DNA of 64,000 nucleotides from Deltaproteobacteria bacterium. GTDB taxonomy: Bacteria; Myxococcota_A; UBA796; UBA2385. Shown here one piece after another: positions 24,123-32,185 of this stretch (position 1 is its first letter; every line of letters starts with the position of its first letter). The notes below the pieces were generated by a model. That model had not been told where the DNA came from and did no database searches. It saw only the letters and a list, made by a program, of their open reading frames with translations. The stretch covers positions 62,001-126,000 of the forward strand of contig JAEUKK010000096.1 of the NCBI GenBank assembly GCA_016792625.1, in the 5' to 3' direction. The position numbers and the translations under genes are program-made.

Positions 24123-25367
24123 ATGCCCCCGCGCCGCGCCGCAGATCGCGCCCCGGGCCGCGGCGCCGCCCTGGGCACCGGCCGCAAGCTGCTGTTCAGC
24201 GCGCTGACCACCGGCTGCGCCCTGCTCGCGCTCGAGCTGGGGGCCCGCCTGGTCGACCTGCAGGGCCCGCGCTGGCGCCAACACCCGGGCGTCGACCTGA
24301 TGGTCAGCCACCCGACCCGCCTGTGGGCGATGGCGCCCGGCGCGCACCGCAGCGGCGAGCTGATGGCCGAGGTCGGGCCGAGCGGGCTGCGGGGGCCCGC
24401 GCTGCCCCCGCCCGCCGAAGGTGACGCCCCGCGGGTGCTGGTGCTCGGCGACAGCAGCTTCTTTGGGCACGGCGTCGGCGAGGCCGAGACCCTGCCCGCC
24501 CAGCTGCAGCGCGCCCTGCAAGACCGCGGGATTGACGCGCTGGTGCAGAACTTCGGCGTGCCCGGCTACTCGTCGCTCCAGAGCCGGGCCCTGCTCGATG
24601 AGCAGGGCTGGGCCCAGGCACCCGACCTGCTGCTCATCGGCTCGCTGTGGAGCGACAACAACATCGACGGCTTCCGCGACGCCGACCTGCTGGCCACCCG
24701 GCGCCTGCTCGACCAGAGCCAGCTCTCGGGCCTGCGCAGCTTCTTGTTGTTGACCACGCTCATCAGCCGCCTGCGCGGCGAAGGTGGGGCCCGCGTGGTG
24801 AGCTGGACCTCGAGCAGCGCGTTTCCGAGCGAGGGCCAGCGGCGGGTGCGCCTGCCGGACTACGCGGCCCAGCTCGACGCGATGGCCCGGGCGGCGGCCG
24901 CGCGCGGGGTGGGCGTGGCCTTCCTCGCCCCGGCCAACCAAGACATGCTCGGGGCGGGGGCCGATTCTGGCGGGGTCGCCCCGGTCTGGGGCGCCTACTT
25001 CGACGCCCAGGCCGCGGTCGCCGCCCACCACGGCGCCCCGCTGATCCCGCTGGCGCCGGCTTTGGCCGCCAGCGGCACGCCCCCCGCCGCGCTCTTCGTC
25101 GACGTCATGCACCCCTCGGCCGAGGGCCACCGCCTCGCCGCGGCCGCGGTGGCCGAAGCGCTGGTCGCCGCGGGCTGGCCCCAGGCCCGCTTGTTGGCCG
25201 GGGGGCCACCCTTTGACCCGGCCAGCCTGCCGCCCGACCCCTTCATCGGCGCGCCGCTGCCCGCCGGCCACCGCAGCCCGCAGCTGCAGCTCTTCGGTGG
25301 GACGGGCGCGCCCGACGCCGATCTGCACCGACCGCCGCCCGGGGCCGACGCGCAGGGCCGGCGCTGA
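24123..25367 (+). CDS. SGNH/GDSL-type hydrolase, exported
   Basis: A 414-residue protein. ATG 24123 begins a basic segment, then a hydrophobic helix (KLLFSALTTGCALLALELGA) that anchors or exports it. The catalytic domain carries block I RVLVLGDSSFFGHGV, block II NFGVPGYSSLQSRAL, a SDNN segment, and block V DVMHPSAEGHRLAAAA with the Asp-x-x-His pair. All four SGNH landmarks are intact, so an esterase or acetyltransferase-like activity is likely. It is divergent from the sulfatase gene (about 170 bp gap) and is probably part of the same envelope-modifying locus. The substrate cannot be told from sequence. Confidence 0.82.
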   Translation: MPPRRAADRAPGRGAALGTGRKLLFSALTTGCALLALELGARLVDLQGPRWRQHPGVDLMVSHPTRLWAMAPGAHRSGELMAEVGPSGLRGPALPPPAEGDAPRVLVLGDSSFFGHGVGEAETLPAQLQRALQDRGIDALVQNFGVPGYSSLQSRALLDEQGWAQAPDLLLIGSLWSDNNIDGFRDADLLATRRLLDQSQLSGLRSFLLLTTLISRLRGEGGARVVSWTSSSAFPSEGQRRVRLPDYAAQLDAMARAAAARGVGVAFLAPANQDMLGAGADSGGVAPVWGAYFDAQAAVAAHHGAPLIPLAPALAASGTPPAALFVDVMHPSAEGHRLAAAAVAEALVAAGWPQARLLAGGPPFDPASLPPDPFIGAPLPAGHRSPQLQLFGGTGAPDADLHRPPPGADAQGRR

Positions 25368-25526
25368 AGGGCGCGCCGGGCCGGTCGGGGGCGCGCCCGC
25401 CGCCGCCTCGCGCGCGCCAGGCGGGCCGGCGCGCGGCGCGCAGCGCCGGTCGCGCAGCGACCGAGCCGCCCCGCGGCGAGCGCAGCCGGACAGCCGCCGG
25501 CGGCCCCGCCGCCGGGGCGCCCCCAA
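25368..25526. other. Convergent gap with dyads, no gene seen
   Basis: About 160 bp between two convergent genes, extremely G+C-rich, with several overlapping inverted repeats (for example GGCGCGCCGG and GCCGGCGCGC-type runs). It probably serves as terminator for both sides. No open frame with a ribosome site is visible. Confidence 0.35.
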
Positions 25527-26546
25527 TCAGCGGCGGGGACGCTCGCCGGGCAGGCTGATCAGGTCAGCGGGGCGCGGGCTGTGGTGGCCCTCGTCGGGCG
25601 CGTGGGGGTGGTGCCCGCCGCCGAGCACCGGGTGAAAGCCGTGGCCGTGGTGGTCGCCGCCGCGCACCGGGAAGCCCGGGCCGAGCACGGGGTGGGCGGG
25701 CGCCTCGTGGGCGTGGCCGTGCGGGTGGCCATGCGGGTGGCCGTGCTGCGCGTGGTCGCCCGGGTCGAGGGCGCCCGAGGCCTCTTCGGGCAGCTCAGCG
25801 GGCAGCCAGTCGACCAACCGTGCGATCTGCTCGAAGCCCAGCCCGTCGAAAGAGACGCCCAGCAGCACACCCTCGGCCTCGGGGTGCAGGGCCGCCCGCC
25901 GCACCTCGCAGCGCAGCCGCAGCCCCTCGCCGATCGGCGCCATCAGCGTGCCCGCCACGTGCAGGCCCAAGAACTCGTCGGCCGGCTCGCGGGTGTGCAG
26001 GTGCAGCGAGGCCCCGACCGGCGAGAGGTCGAGCACCGACATCGGCGCCCCGAGCCCGGCCGGCGCGGTGGAGAGCGGCTCGTAGCGCCAGCCGGGCCCA
26101 AGCTCCCACCGGGGGAGGAGGCGGCGGTCAGAGCCCTCGACCGCCCGCGGCAGATCAAGCAGCCAGCCGCCGTTTCGGTCGGTGCGCACGGCGCACTCGG
26201 CGAGGTAGGCTTGGGCGGCGACCTCCCACCGGAGCCAGGCCATCGGCCGGGTCGGCGGGGCCAGGGTGCCCTGCACATGAAAGGGCGTGCGCCCGCTGTC
26301 GGGGTCGGGGCGGCCGAGCTTGCCCCGCACCCGCTCGCCGTCGACCTCGACGCCCACCTCGGGCAAGAAGCGGGCCAGCGTGCACATCAGCGCGAAGCGG
26401 TCAGCGCTGGGGTGCCCGTCGAGCAAGCCGGTGCGCCCCTCGACCTTGTCGGCGGCGAAGGCCACCAAGCCGTCGGCCCGCCACTGGGCGAAGCGCAGGT
26501 GGCGGCGGGGCGCGGGGTGGCCGTCGTGGTGCAGGGTGCGCAGCAT
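25527..26546 (-). CDS. PilZ-like protein with His-rich C-terminal tail
   Basis: A 339-residue protein starting at ATG 26546. The C-terminal PilZ core (about residues 140-245) shows an R-x-x-x-R element (RRLLPRWELGPG) and, about 35 residues on, MSVLDLSPVGASLHLHT, the D-x-S-x-x-G loop that binds cyclic di-GMP. The N-terminal half is a beta-rich domain like the YcgR N-domain. The last 70 residues are extreme: HGHPHGHPHGHAHE, then more His/Gly/Pro clusters (GGDHHGHGF, GGGHHPHAPDEGHH), a likely metal (nickel, zinc or copper) reservoir. Divergent from the radical SAM operon. The combination of a second-messenger receptor and a metal-binding tail is unusual. Confidence 0.7.
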   Translation of the reverse strand: MLRTLHHDGHPAPRRHLRFAQWRADGLVAFAADKVEGRTGLLDGHPSADRFALMCTLARFLPEVGVEVDGERVRGKLGRPDPDSGRTPFHVQGTLAPPTRPMAWLRWEVAAQAYLAECAVRTDRNGGWLLDLPRAVEGSDRRLLPRWELGPGWRYEPLSTAPAGLGAPMSVLDLSPVGASLHLHTREPADEFLGLHVAGTLMAPIGEGLRLRCEVRRAALHPEAEGVLLGVSFDGLGFEQIARLVDWLPAELPEEASGALDPGDHAQHGHPHGHPHGHAHEAPAHPVLGPGFPVRGGDHHGHGFHPVLGGGHHPHAPDEGHHSPRPADLISLPGERPRR

Positions 26547-26668
26547 TGGGGCCTCGGGGTGGGGCAGCCCGCGGGCGGGCCACGCCCCCAATGTAGTCCA
26601 CCCCGCGGCCTGCGTGGCCCATCTTGGGGGGTCAGCATGACCCGGATGCCCCCCAGTGCGGCCCAAAG

Positions 26669-26696
26669 CTGACCTCGGCCAGCGCTGCGCTATGCT
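26669..26696 (+). promoter_or_regulatory. Predicted promoter of the radical SAM operon (leaderless type)
   Basis: CTGACC (26669-26674), 16 nt, TATGCT (26691-26696), then only 6 nt to ATG 26703, and no Shine-Dalgarno is present before the ATG. Together this suggests a transcript that begins at or near the start codon. TATGCT also occurs at 57572-57577 ahead of the lipoprotein gene at 57637. Confidence 0.45.
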
Positions 26697-26702
26697 CGCC
26701 CC

Positions 26703-27935
26703 ATGTCGGCCCTCCCCCGCAGCAGCCCTGCCCCCGCACCCGCCCACGCGGGCGGCGCGCCGCTCGGGCCGCCGACCGCGCCGCTGCTCCCCCGGCCGCC
26801 GGTCGAGGGCCTGATCGAGGCCAAGCCGGCCAACCAGCCCGAGAGCCGCTGGCGTGACCCGCGCAAGAACGTCGAGATCAACATCGGCAAGGCCTGCAAC
26901 AACCGCTGCGTCTTCTGCATCGACGGGCTGCCCAAGGCCGAAGACCGCTCGTACATGCCCTGGCCCCAGATGCAGGCCGAGCTCGACCGCTGGGCGGCCG
27001 AGGGCTACCGCAGCGTCGGCTTCCTCGGCGGCGAGCCGACCACCTACCCCTGGCTGACCGAGGCCATCACCCACGCGCGCAGCGTGGGCTTCTCGCGCGT
27101 GACCATCGCGACCAACGCCACCAAGCTGCGGCTGCGCCACTTCGCCGACAAGCTGCTCGACGCCGGCCTGACCCGGGTGACCTGCTCGATGCACGGCCAC
27201 ACGCCCGAGCTCGAAGACAAGCTCACCCGCGTGCCGGGCAACTTCTACAAGAAGCTCGACGCGCTGCGCTACCTCGCCGCCCGCCGCCGGGCCGACCCGT
27301 CGATCCTGCCCGATGGGCTCAGCGTGAACATCGTGCTCAACGGGTGGAACCACCACCACCTGCCGGCGATGCTGCGCTTCTTCTACGAGAAGGTCGGGGT
27401 CGATGACCTGCGGGCCAACTTCATCCGGCCCGAGGGCTACGCCGAGGGCGACGCCGAGCTGACCCCCCGCTACGCCGAGGTGGTGCCCAACCTCACCAAG
27501 GCGATCATCCTGGCCGAGCGGCACTTCAAGAAGGTGTTCACCTTCGGCGGCTTCCCCATGTGCGTGCTGCCCGCGCCCCTGCGCCGCGACCACGACCTGC
27601 TCAGCCGCACCATGGGCGAGTACCGCGACCTGTCCACCGCCTGCTCGATCCGCAGCGACGGCGGCGATCTGACCGCGCCCGGGCGCGCCTTCGTCGAGGG
27701 CAGCTGGGTGCAGCACCCCAAGTCGAGCACGGTGCACTTCGACGAGGCCGAGAGCCGCGCCCGCTTCAACTGGCAGGACCGCAAGCGCCACGATCTGAAG
27801 GGCCACCCCGAGGCCTGCGGCGGCTGCGAGCTCAACCACGTCTGCGAAGGCGTGTGGAAGGGCTACCTCGACATTTGGGGCGTCGGCGGCTTCACGCCGG
27901 TGCGCCTCGCTGAGACCGCGCTCGGCGGCCGCTGA
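26703..27935 (+). CDS. Radical SAM enzyme with SPASM/twitch-like C-terminus
   Basis: A 410-residue protein. After a disordered Pro/Ala head (residues 1-45) comes the radical SAM core, with NIGKACNNRCVFC giving the C-x3-C-x2-C ligands of the SAM-cleaving 4Fe-4S cluster. The GGEPT motif (FLGGEPTTYPWL) follows, then a TIM-barrel pattern. The C-terminal region has further Cys residues (TACSIRSD and ACGGCELNHVCEGVW), a twitch/SPASM-type site for a second cluster. Such proteins modify peptides or sugars. No precursor peptide is obvious next to it; three small membrane-anchored proteins and a polytopic membrane protein follow in the operon. Substrate unknown; a role in cell-envelope glycan or peptide maturation is inference. 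Confidence 0.85.
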   Translation: MSALPRSSPAPAPAHAGGAPLGPPTAPLLPRPPVEGLIEAKPANQPESRWRDPRKNVEINIGKACNNRCVFCIDGLPKAEDRSYMPWPQMQAELDRWAAEGYRSVGFLGGEPTTYPWLTEAITHARSVGFSRVTIATNATKLRLRHFADKLLDAGLTRVTCSMHGHTPELEDKLTRVPGNFYKKLDALRYLAARRRADPSILPDGLSVNIVLNGWNHHHLPAMLRFFYEKVGVDDLRANFIRPEGYAEGDAELTPRYAEVVPNLTKAIILAERHFKKVFTFGGFPMCVLPAPLRRDHDLLSRTMGEYRDLSTACSIRSDGGDLTAPGRAFVEGSWVQHPKSSTVHFDEAESRARFNWQDRKRHDLKGHPEACGGCELNHVCEGVWKGYLDIWGVGGFTPVRLAETALGGR

Positions 27936-27952
27936 ACGACGAGGGAGCGACC

Positions 27953-28405
27953 GTGCCCGACCTGTCCACCGCCGGCCCCGCGCCGGCCGCGCCGCCCCGC
28001 GGCGGCCTGCGCTGGGTGCAGCTGCTGCTCACGCTGGCCCTGCTGCAGCTGCAGCTGCTTGAGCCCCCGCCCGCGCCGGTGCTGGTGTTGCCCGCGCCGC
28101 CCCCGCCGCGGCCCGCCCCGGTGCCCGGCCTCGAGCCCGCATTTGCCGGCAGCATGACGCCCGATGACGTGGCGCGGGGCATCCTCGCCCTGTCCCAGCG
28201 ACCGGCCGCGGCCGGCGGCCTGCGCGAAGACCAGCGCGCCGCCCTGCGCGGCCCGGTGGCCGAGGCCCGCGCCGCCCGCGCCGAGGTCGACCGCCTGCGC
28301 GCCGCCGCCCGCGCCGCCCGGGGCGAGCTGCGCGCCGCCGGCCTCGCCCTGCTGGCCGCCGCCCCGCCCGCGGCCCGCGAAGCTGCCCAGGCAGCGCCCC
28401 GATGA
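27953..28405 (+). CDS. Small membrane-anchored helical protein (operon gene 2)
   Basis: A 150-residue protein starting at GTG 27953 with GAGGGAG upstream. One hydrophobic helix (LLLTLALLQLQLLEP) near the N-terminus is followed by a Pro-rich spacer. A long Ala/Arg/Glu coiled-coil follows (about 95-145, AEARAARAEVDRLRAAARAA). This suggests a single-pass protein facing the periplasm. No family. It is followed by an ATGA-coupled gene, and the following genes of the operon have the same build. Confidence 0.5.
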   Translation: MPDLSTAGPAPAAPPRGGLRWVQLLLTLALLQLQLLEPPPAPVLVLPAPPPPRPAPVPGLEPAFAGSMTPDDVARGILALSQRPAAAGGLREDQRAALRGPVAEARAARAEVDRLRAAARAARGELRAAGLALLAAAPPAAREAAQAAPR

Positions 28406-28929
28406 GCGCCTGGCTCGACCGCCTCGTCGTGCTCGCGCTGCTCGGCGCGCTGCTGCTCGGCCTGCGCCAGCGCCTCGACCCGGCCAGCGGCGCCCTGCTG
28501 CTGCCCCTGCTGCGGCCTGGGGCGGGCGCCGACGCGCTGATGGGCCCCGGCGCCGAGACCCGGGCGGTGGCCGCCGAGGCCGCGGCGGTGGGCGAGCTGC
28601 TCACCATCGAGGACCTGATCCGCGCCTGCTGGGCGCTGAGCGCCCGCCCCGAGGGCCTGCCCGGCGCGCCCCCGCTCAGCGCCGAGGAGCGCGCGGCCCT
28701 GCTCCCCCTGGTCGAGCGGGCCGACCAGCAGCGCCGGGCCCTGCTCGCGGTCGAGGCCGAGCTCGCCGTGGCCGAGGGGCGGCTGGGCGCGGCGGCGGCG
28801 GCGGCGGCTGGCGGGCTCGACCCTGCCCAGCGCGCCCTGATCATGGGCGAGCGCGACCAGATCAGCGTCGGCGGCGTCGAAGAGGCCTACTATGGCGAGG
28901 CCCGCGCCAAGCTCGAGGGCACGCCATGA
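28402..28929 (+). CDS. Small membrane-anchored helical protein (operon gene 3)
   Basis: A 175-residue protein, ATGA-coupled. N-terminal helix WLDRLVVLALLGALLLGLRQ is a membrane anchor. A helical region follows (VAAEAAAVGELLTIEDLIRA, then SAEERAALLPLVERADQQRR, ALLAVEAELAVAEGRLGAAA), likely a coiled coil. The C-terminus ends in RDQISVGGVEEAYYGEARAK. No family recognised. It shares size and layout with the genes on both sides, suggesting a multi-subunit membrane assembly. Confidence 0.5.
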   Translation: MSAWLDRLVVLALLGALLLGLRQRLDPASGALLLPLLRPGAGADALMGPGAETRAVAAEAAAVGELLTIEDLIRACWALSARPEGLPGAPPLSAEERAALLPLVERADQQRRALLAVEAELAVAEGRLGAAAAAAAGGLDPAQRALIMGERDQISVGGVEEAYYGEARAKLEGTP

Positions 28930-29333
28930 GCGGCCCAGCCCGGCGCCTCGGCCCGGCTCTGCGCCTCGGCCTCGCCCTCGCGGCGCTCCTCGCCGCGGCT
29001 TGGCCCCAGGCCCCGGCGCCGACGCCCACCCTGCGCCCGCTGGTGCCGCCCCTCACCCGGGTCGACGGGCTCGGGGACCACACGCTCGGCCCGCCGATGC
29101 CCCCACCGCCGCCCACGGGGGCCCCGTCCCCGGGCGCGGCCGGCCTGCGCGACCGGGCCCGCGAGGGGCGCATGGCGATCGAGGCCACCGCCCAGGCCCT
29201 CGCCGCGGCGCTGGGCCCGGCCCGGGTCGAGGCGGCGGTGGCCCAGCGCGAGGCGCTGTCGGCGGCGGTCGGCGAGGGCGCCGTCTGGAGCGCGCTCGAG
29301 GCCGCGCTGGCCGCGCCGCCGGCCGCCCCATGA
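28926..29333 (+). CDS. Small exported or membrane-anchored protein (operon gene 4)
   Basis: A 135-residue protein, ATGA-coupled at both ends. An N-terminal hydrophobic segment (LGLALAALLAAAWPQAPAP) could be a signal peptide or anchor. A Pro-rich linker (PPMPPPPPTGAPSPGAAG) and one long helix (RAREGRMAIEATAQALAAAL) complete it. No family recognised. Third in a row of small proteins of the same plan between the radical SAM enzyme and the large membrane protein, so probably a partner of that system. Confidence 0.48.
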   Translation: MSGPARRLGPALRLGLALAALLAAAWPQAPAPTPTLRPLVPPLTRVDGLGDHTLGPPMPPPPPTGAPSPGAAGLRDRAREGRMAIEATAQALAAALGPARVEAAVAQREALSAAVGEGAVWSALEAALAAPPAAP

Positions 29334-31117
29334 GCGAGCGCCCCGCCATCCCCCGGTGGGCCACGCCGCTGATCTTGGCCCTGCTGGTCGGCCTGCAGCT
29401 GCTGCCCGCCCTGGCCGACCCGCGGGTCTGCCTCGCCGACCCGGCGTCCGAGCTGCCGGTCAAGCTCTGGGTCTACGAGACCTTCGCCAGCCCCGCCCTG
29501 CTGCTCGGCGGCCCGATCGAGGGGGTGGGCTGGCCGACGCCCGGCCCGCTCAACAACCCCGACCTGCTCGGCACCCTGGTCGTCGGCGGCCTCGGCCCGC
29601 TCATCGGCGCCTGCCTCGCCTGGGACCTGCTCGCCGGCGGCCTCGCCCTCGCCAACGGCCTCGCCGCGGCCGCCCTGGCCCGCCAGTGGCTCGGCGCGCC
29701 GGCCGACCGCGGCTGGGCCCCGCTCGTCGCCGGTGTGGGCGTCGCGCTCATGCCCTTCCTGTGGGTGCACTGCGTCGCCAGCGCCATCCTCGACGTGATG
29801 AACCTCTGGCCCTACCTGTGGAGCCTGCACCAGCTGCGCGCGGCGGTCGAGGGCCGCGACGCGGGCGCGGCGCTGCGGGCCGGCCTGCTGCTCGGCCTCG
29901 GCTTCGAGCTCTGCCCCTACAACCTGCTCGTCTTCTTGCCCCTGCTGCCGGCCATGGCCGCGCTCATCACCTGGCGGGGGCCCGCCGCGGTGGGCCTCCG
30001 GCCCCTGCCCACCCTGCCCGAAGCGCTGCGCCTGCTCGGGGCGACCGCGCTCGGGGCGGCCCTGCTCGGCCTGCCCGTGCTCGCCTGGACCCAGACCCTG
30101 ATGGACGCGCCGGGCAGCCAGATGTCGCGCGGCATGGTCGCCGCCTCGCGCCACGGCTGGCCCTTCGCCCAGCTCCACCCGGCGCATGAGCAGTACGTGG
30201 CCACCTTGGTCGAGTGGCTCAGCCCGGGAGAGTGGGGCCTGCGCCACCGCGAGAACGTCGCGCTCTTCCACCGGGCGGTGGCCCCGGGCTGGGCGGTGCT
30301 CGGGCTCGCCGCGGCGGGCTGCGCGCTGCCCGGCCCGCTGCGGGGGGCGGCGCGGCTCTGGGCCGGCCTGGGCCTGCTCGGCGTGCTGCTCTCGCTGGGC
30401 CCCTTCTTGCCGATCACCGAGGGGCTGGCCTCGCCGACCCCGGTGAACCTCGCCTGGCTGAGCGCCTTTTGGACCATCCCCGGCCAAGACCTGCTGCTCG
30501 AGCCCTTCCGTTACGCGGCGCCCGCGGCGGTCTGCTTCGCGGTGGCGGCGGCGGCGGGGGCGGCGGCGCTGGAGCAGGCCGGAGCGCGGCCGGCCTGGTT
30601 CGGCCTCGCCTGCGCGGGGCTGGTGGCCCTCGACCTGCGGCTGCTCGCGCCCCACCTCTCGCCGCCGCCGACCGCCCTGCCCGAGGTGCCCGCCGCCTAC
30701 GCCGCGCTCGACGAGCTGCTGCCCCCTGGGCCGATCATCGACCTGCCCTTCTTTCACGAGGGGGGCAACCGCTTTCGGCGCGCGCCCTTCTTCTACGCGC
30801 TGCGCCACAAGCGGCCGATCCCCAACGCGGTGGCCGGTTTTGTGCCCCCGCTCTTTCGGGACAATGGCCTGCTGCGCAGCCTGCTGCAGGCCGAAGGCCA
30901 CGAGGGGCCACATCAGCTCGGCGGGGCGACGGCCGAGGAGCGGGCGGCGGGCGCCGAGCAGCTCGTGGCCGCGGGCTTCGTGGGCCTGATCGTCGACCCG
31001 GAGGCCTATGTCGAGCCGGCGCGGGCGGCCTTTGTCCGGGCCGAGCTGCGGGCCTTCGGTGCGCCGATCGAGCGGGATGGGCGGTGGATCTGGAGACTCC
31101 AGCCAGGAGCGCCTTGA
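29330..31117 (+). CDS. Large polytopic membrane protein (GT-C-like topology)
   Basis: A 595-residue protein, ATGA-coupled (ATG 29330). About ten to twelve hydrophobic helices (residues 10-450) are separated by short loops with NNPDLLG, FELCPYN and a conserved-looking region around GMVAASRHGWPFAQLHPAHE. A periplasmic C-terminal domain (about 460-595) ends it. The arrangement recalls GT-C glycosyltransferases or YfhO-type membrane proteins, which use a polyprenyl-phosphate sugar, but the diagnostic acidic motif of the first loop is not certain. It is the last gene of the radical SAM operon. Best annotation is a putative envelope-glycan membrane protein; transferase activity is inference. Confidence 0.6.
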   Translation: MSERPAIPRWATPLILALLVGLQLLPALADPRVCLADPASELPVKLWVYETFASPALLLGGPIEGVGWPTPGPLNNPDLLGTLVVGGLGPLIGACLAWDLLAGGLALANGLAAAALARQWLGAPADRGWAPLVAGVGVALMPFLWVHCVASAILDVMNLWPYLWSLHQLRAAVEGRDAGAALRAGLLLGLGFELCPYNLLVFLPLLPAMAALITWRGPAAVGLRPLPTLPEALRLLGATALGAALLGLPVLAWTQTLMDAPGSQMSRGMVAASRHGWPFAQLHPAHEQYVATLVEWLSPGEWGLRHRENVALFHRAVAPGWAVLGLAAAGCALPGPLRGAARLWAGLGLLGVLLSLGPFLPITEGLASPTPVNLAWLSAFWTIPGQDLLLEPFRYAAPAAVCFAVAAAAGAAALEQAGARPAWFGLACAGLVALDLRLLAPHLSPPPTALPEVPAAYAALDELLPPGPIIDLPFFHEGGNRFRRAPFFYALRHKRPIPNAVAGFVPPLFRDNGLLRSLLQAEGHEGPHQLGGATAEERAAGAEQLVAAGFVGLIVDPEAYVEPARAAFVRAELRAFGAPIERDGRWIWRLQPGAP

Positions 31118-31123
31118 GGGTGG

Positions 31124-31144
31124 GCGGGGGGCGCTGCCCCCCGC
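31124..31144. repeat. GCGGGGGGC hairpin, copy 1 of a dispersed family
   Basis: GCGGGGGGC, loop GCT, GCCCCCCGC: a perfect 9-bp stem starting 7 bp after the stop codon of the membrane-protein gene, followed by AACGCCCCCC. The same unit occurs at 52473-52494, 61105-61125 and 61216-61234. It is a REP-like intergenic hairpin that may also end transcripts or protect mRNA ends. Confidence 0.6.
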
Positions 31145-31178
31145 AACGCCCCCCGGCACTTTCTTGTTTTTGGGGGCA

Positions 31179-31213
31179 GGCTCACCCCGCGGGAGCGGGG
31201 GTGAGCCTCTTTT
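31179..31213 (+). terminator. Rho-independent-like terminator after the radical SAM operon
   Basis: GGCTCACCCCGC (31179-31190), loop GGGA, GCGGGGGTGAGCC (31195-31207), then TCTTTT: a 12-bp stem with a single bulge and a short T run, placed about 60 bp after the end of the operon. A second GC hairpin lies just upstream, giving a double stop. Confidence 0.65.
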
Positions 31214-31257
31214 CGGGGCTCTTGTCGCCGTTGCTGGGCGGTTGGTGCCCGTTGCTC

Positions 31258-31387
31258 GGTCGGCTGCGCGGGCCAGCGCGCTGGGCTTTTGGTCGCTGCG
31301 CGGGCCAGCACGCTGGGGTTCTGGTCGCTGCGCGGGCCAGCACGCTGGGCGTCTGGTCGCTGCGCGGGCCGATGCCGATGGGCTTCT
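31258..31387. repeat. Tandem array of four 32-33-bp units
   Basis: Units at 31258-31290, 31291-31322, 31323-31354 and 31355-31387 share GGTCGCTGCGCGGGCCAGCA or close variants, then CGCTGGG-N-TCT. A fifth, shorter copy at about 31395-31410 retains GGTCGCTGCGCGGGCC. Each unit contains the dyad GCTGCGCGGGCCAGC and could pair with its neighbours. Non-coding, between two operons. Confidence 0.72.
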
Positions 31388-31680
31388 GGTCGTTGATGAG
31401 GTCGCTGCGCGGGCCGCACACCGTCGTGTGGTTGATGCCGGGGGCCGCCGGCCCCCAGGCCCCCGGCCAAGGGGCCCGCGTGGCCCCTTGGATCCCCCGC
31501 CAAGGGGGGCCAGCGGGCAGGCTTCGCGCGGCGCATGGCAGCGCCGCGCGCCAGCCCACAAAGGCCCCCCTTTGCCGGTCCTTGAAGACCGGGCCCCCGG
31601 AGGCCGGCGCGGCCCGCTGCTTTGGTGGGCGATGAAGAGTGGCGCCGCGAAGGCCTGGGCTCCTGCGGGTGCTCCTTCGA

Positions 31681-31981
31681 GGTGTCGGGGCGGGCGGATG
31701 GGCCGGGTCAGCTGCTCCTCCGACGGGTTCGGGCAGACGGACACGGAGGATCAGCTGCTCCTCCGATATGTCCGGGCAGTCGGACGGGCCGGATCAGCTG
31801 CTCTTCCGAGGTGTCCGGGCGGGCGGATGGGCCGGATCAGCTGCTCCTCCGAGGTGTCGGGGCGGTCGGACGGGCCGGATCAGCTGCTCCTCCGAAATGT
31901 CCGGGCAGTCGGACGGGCCGGATCAGCTGCTCCTCCGATATGTCCGGGCAGACGGACGGGCCGGATCAGCTGCTCCGTCTT
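31681..31981. repeat. Tandem array of seven 43-bp units
   Basis: Exact 43-bp period: units start at 31681, 31724, 31767, 31810, 31853, 31896 and 31939 (last one diverges after CAGCTGCTCC). Each has a variable head (ATGTCCGGGCAGNCGG or TGTCGGGGCGGGCGG) and a constant core GGGCCGGATCAGCTGCTCCT ending CCGA. A half unit at 31671-31680 precedes it. Because 43 is not a multiple of three the frame rotates, so this is not a protein repeat. CAGCTG and GGCC cores make each unit able to fold; a structural or protein-binding array, or a variable-number locus, is likely. Confidence 0.75.
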
Positions 31982-32185
31982 GGGGTTGCGGCGCGCGCGG
32001 GGTTGATCGGGTGCGGCGCGGGTGGGCGGTGGTGGGCGGCTCTCGCCGGGCCTGGGCGGCTGCGCTATGGCCGCGCCTCGCGACCTTGGCCGCTGCTGTG
32101 GACGGCCCTGCACGCGAGGCCCGCCCCGCACCTGCCGGCAGCTGCCCGCACCTGACCCGCCGCGCCGCGGCGCCTGGAGCCCCCG

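Larger units (their letters stand above)
31118..32185. other. 1.07-kb intergenic region with hairpins and two tandem-repeat arrays
   Basis: No supported gene lies between the membrane protein and the bufferin precursor. Long open frames exist on both strands only because the tandem repeats contain no stops in any frame; they lack ribosome sites. Contents in order: a GCGGGGGGC-type hairpin, a Rho-independent-like terminator, a 32-33-bp tandem array (31258-31387), a strip of poorly characterised sequence, a 43-bp tandem array (31681-31981), and the upstream region of the bufferin operon (31982-32185). Confidence 0.5.
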
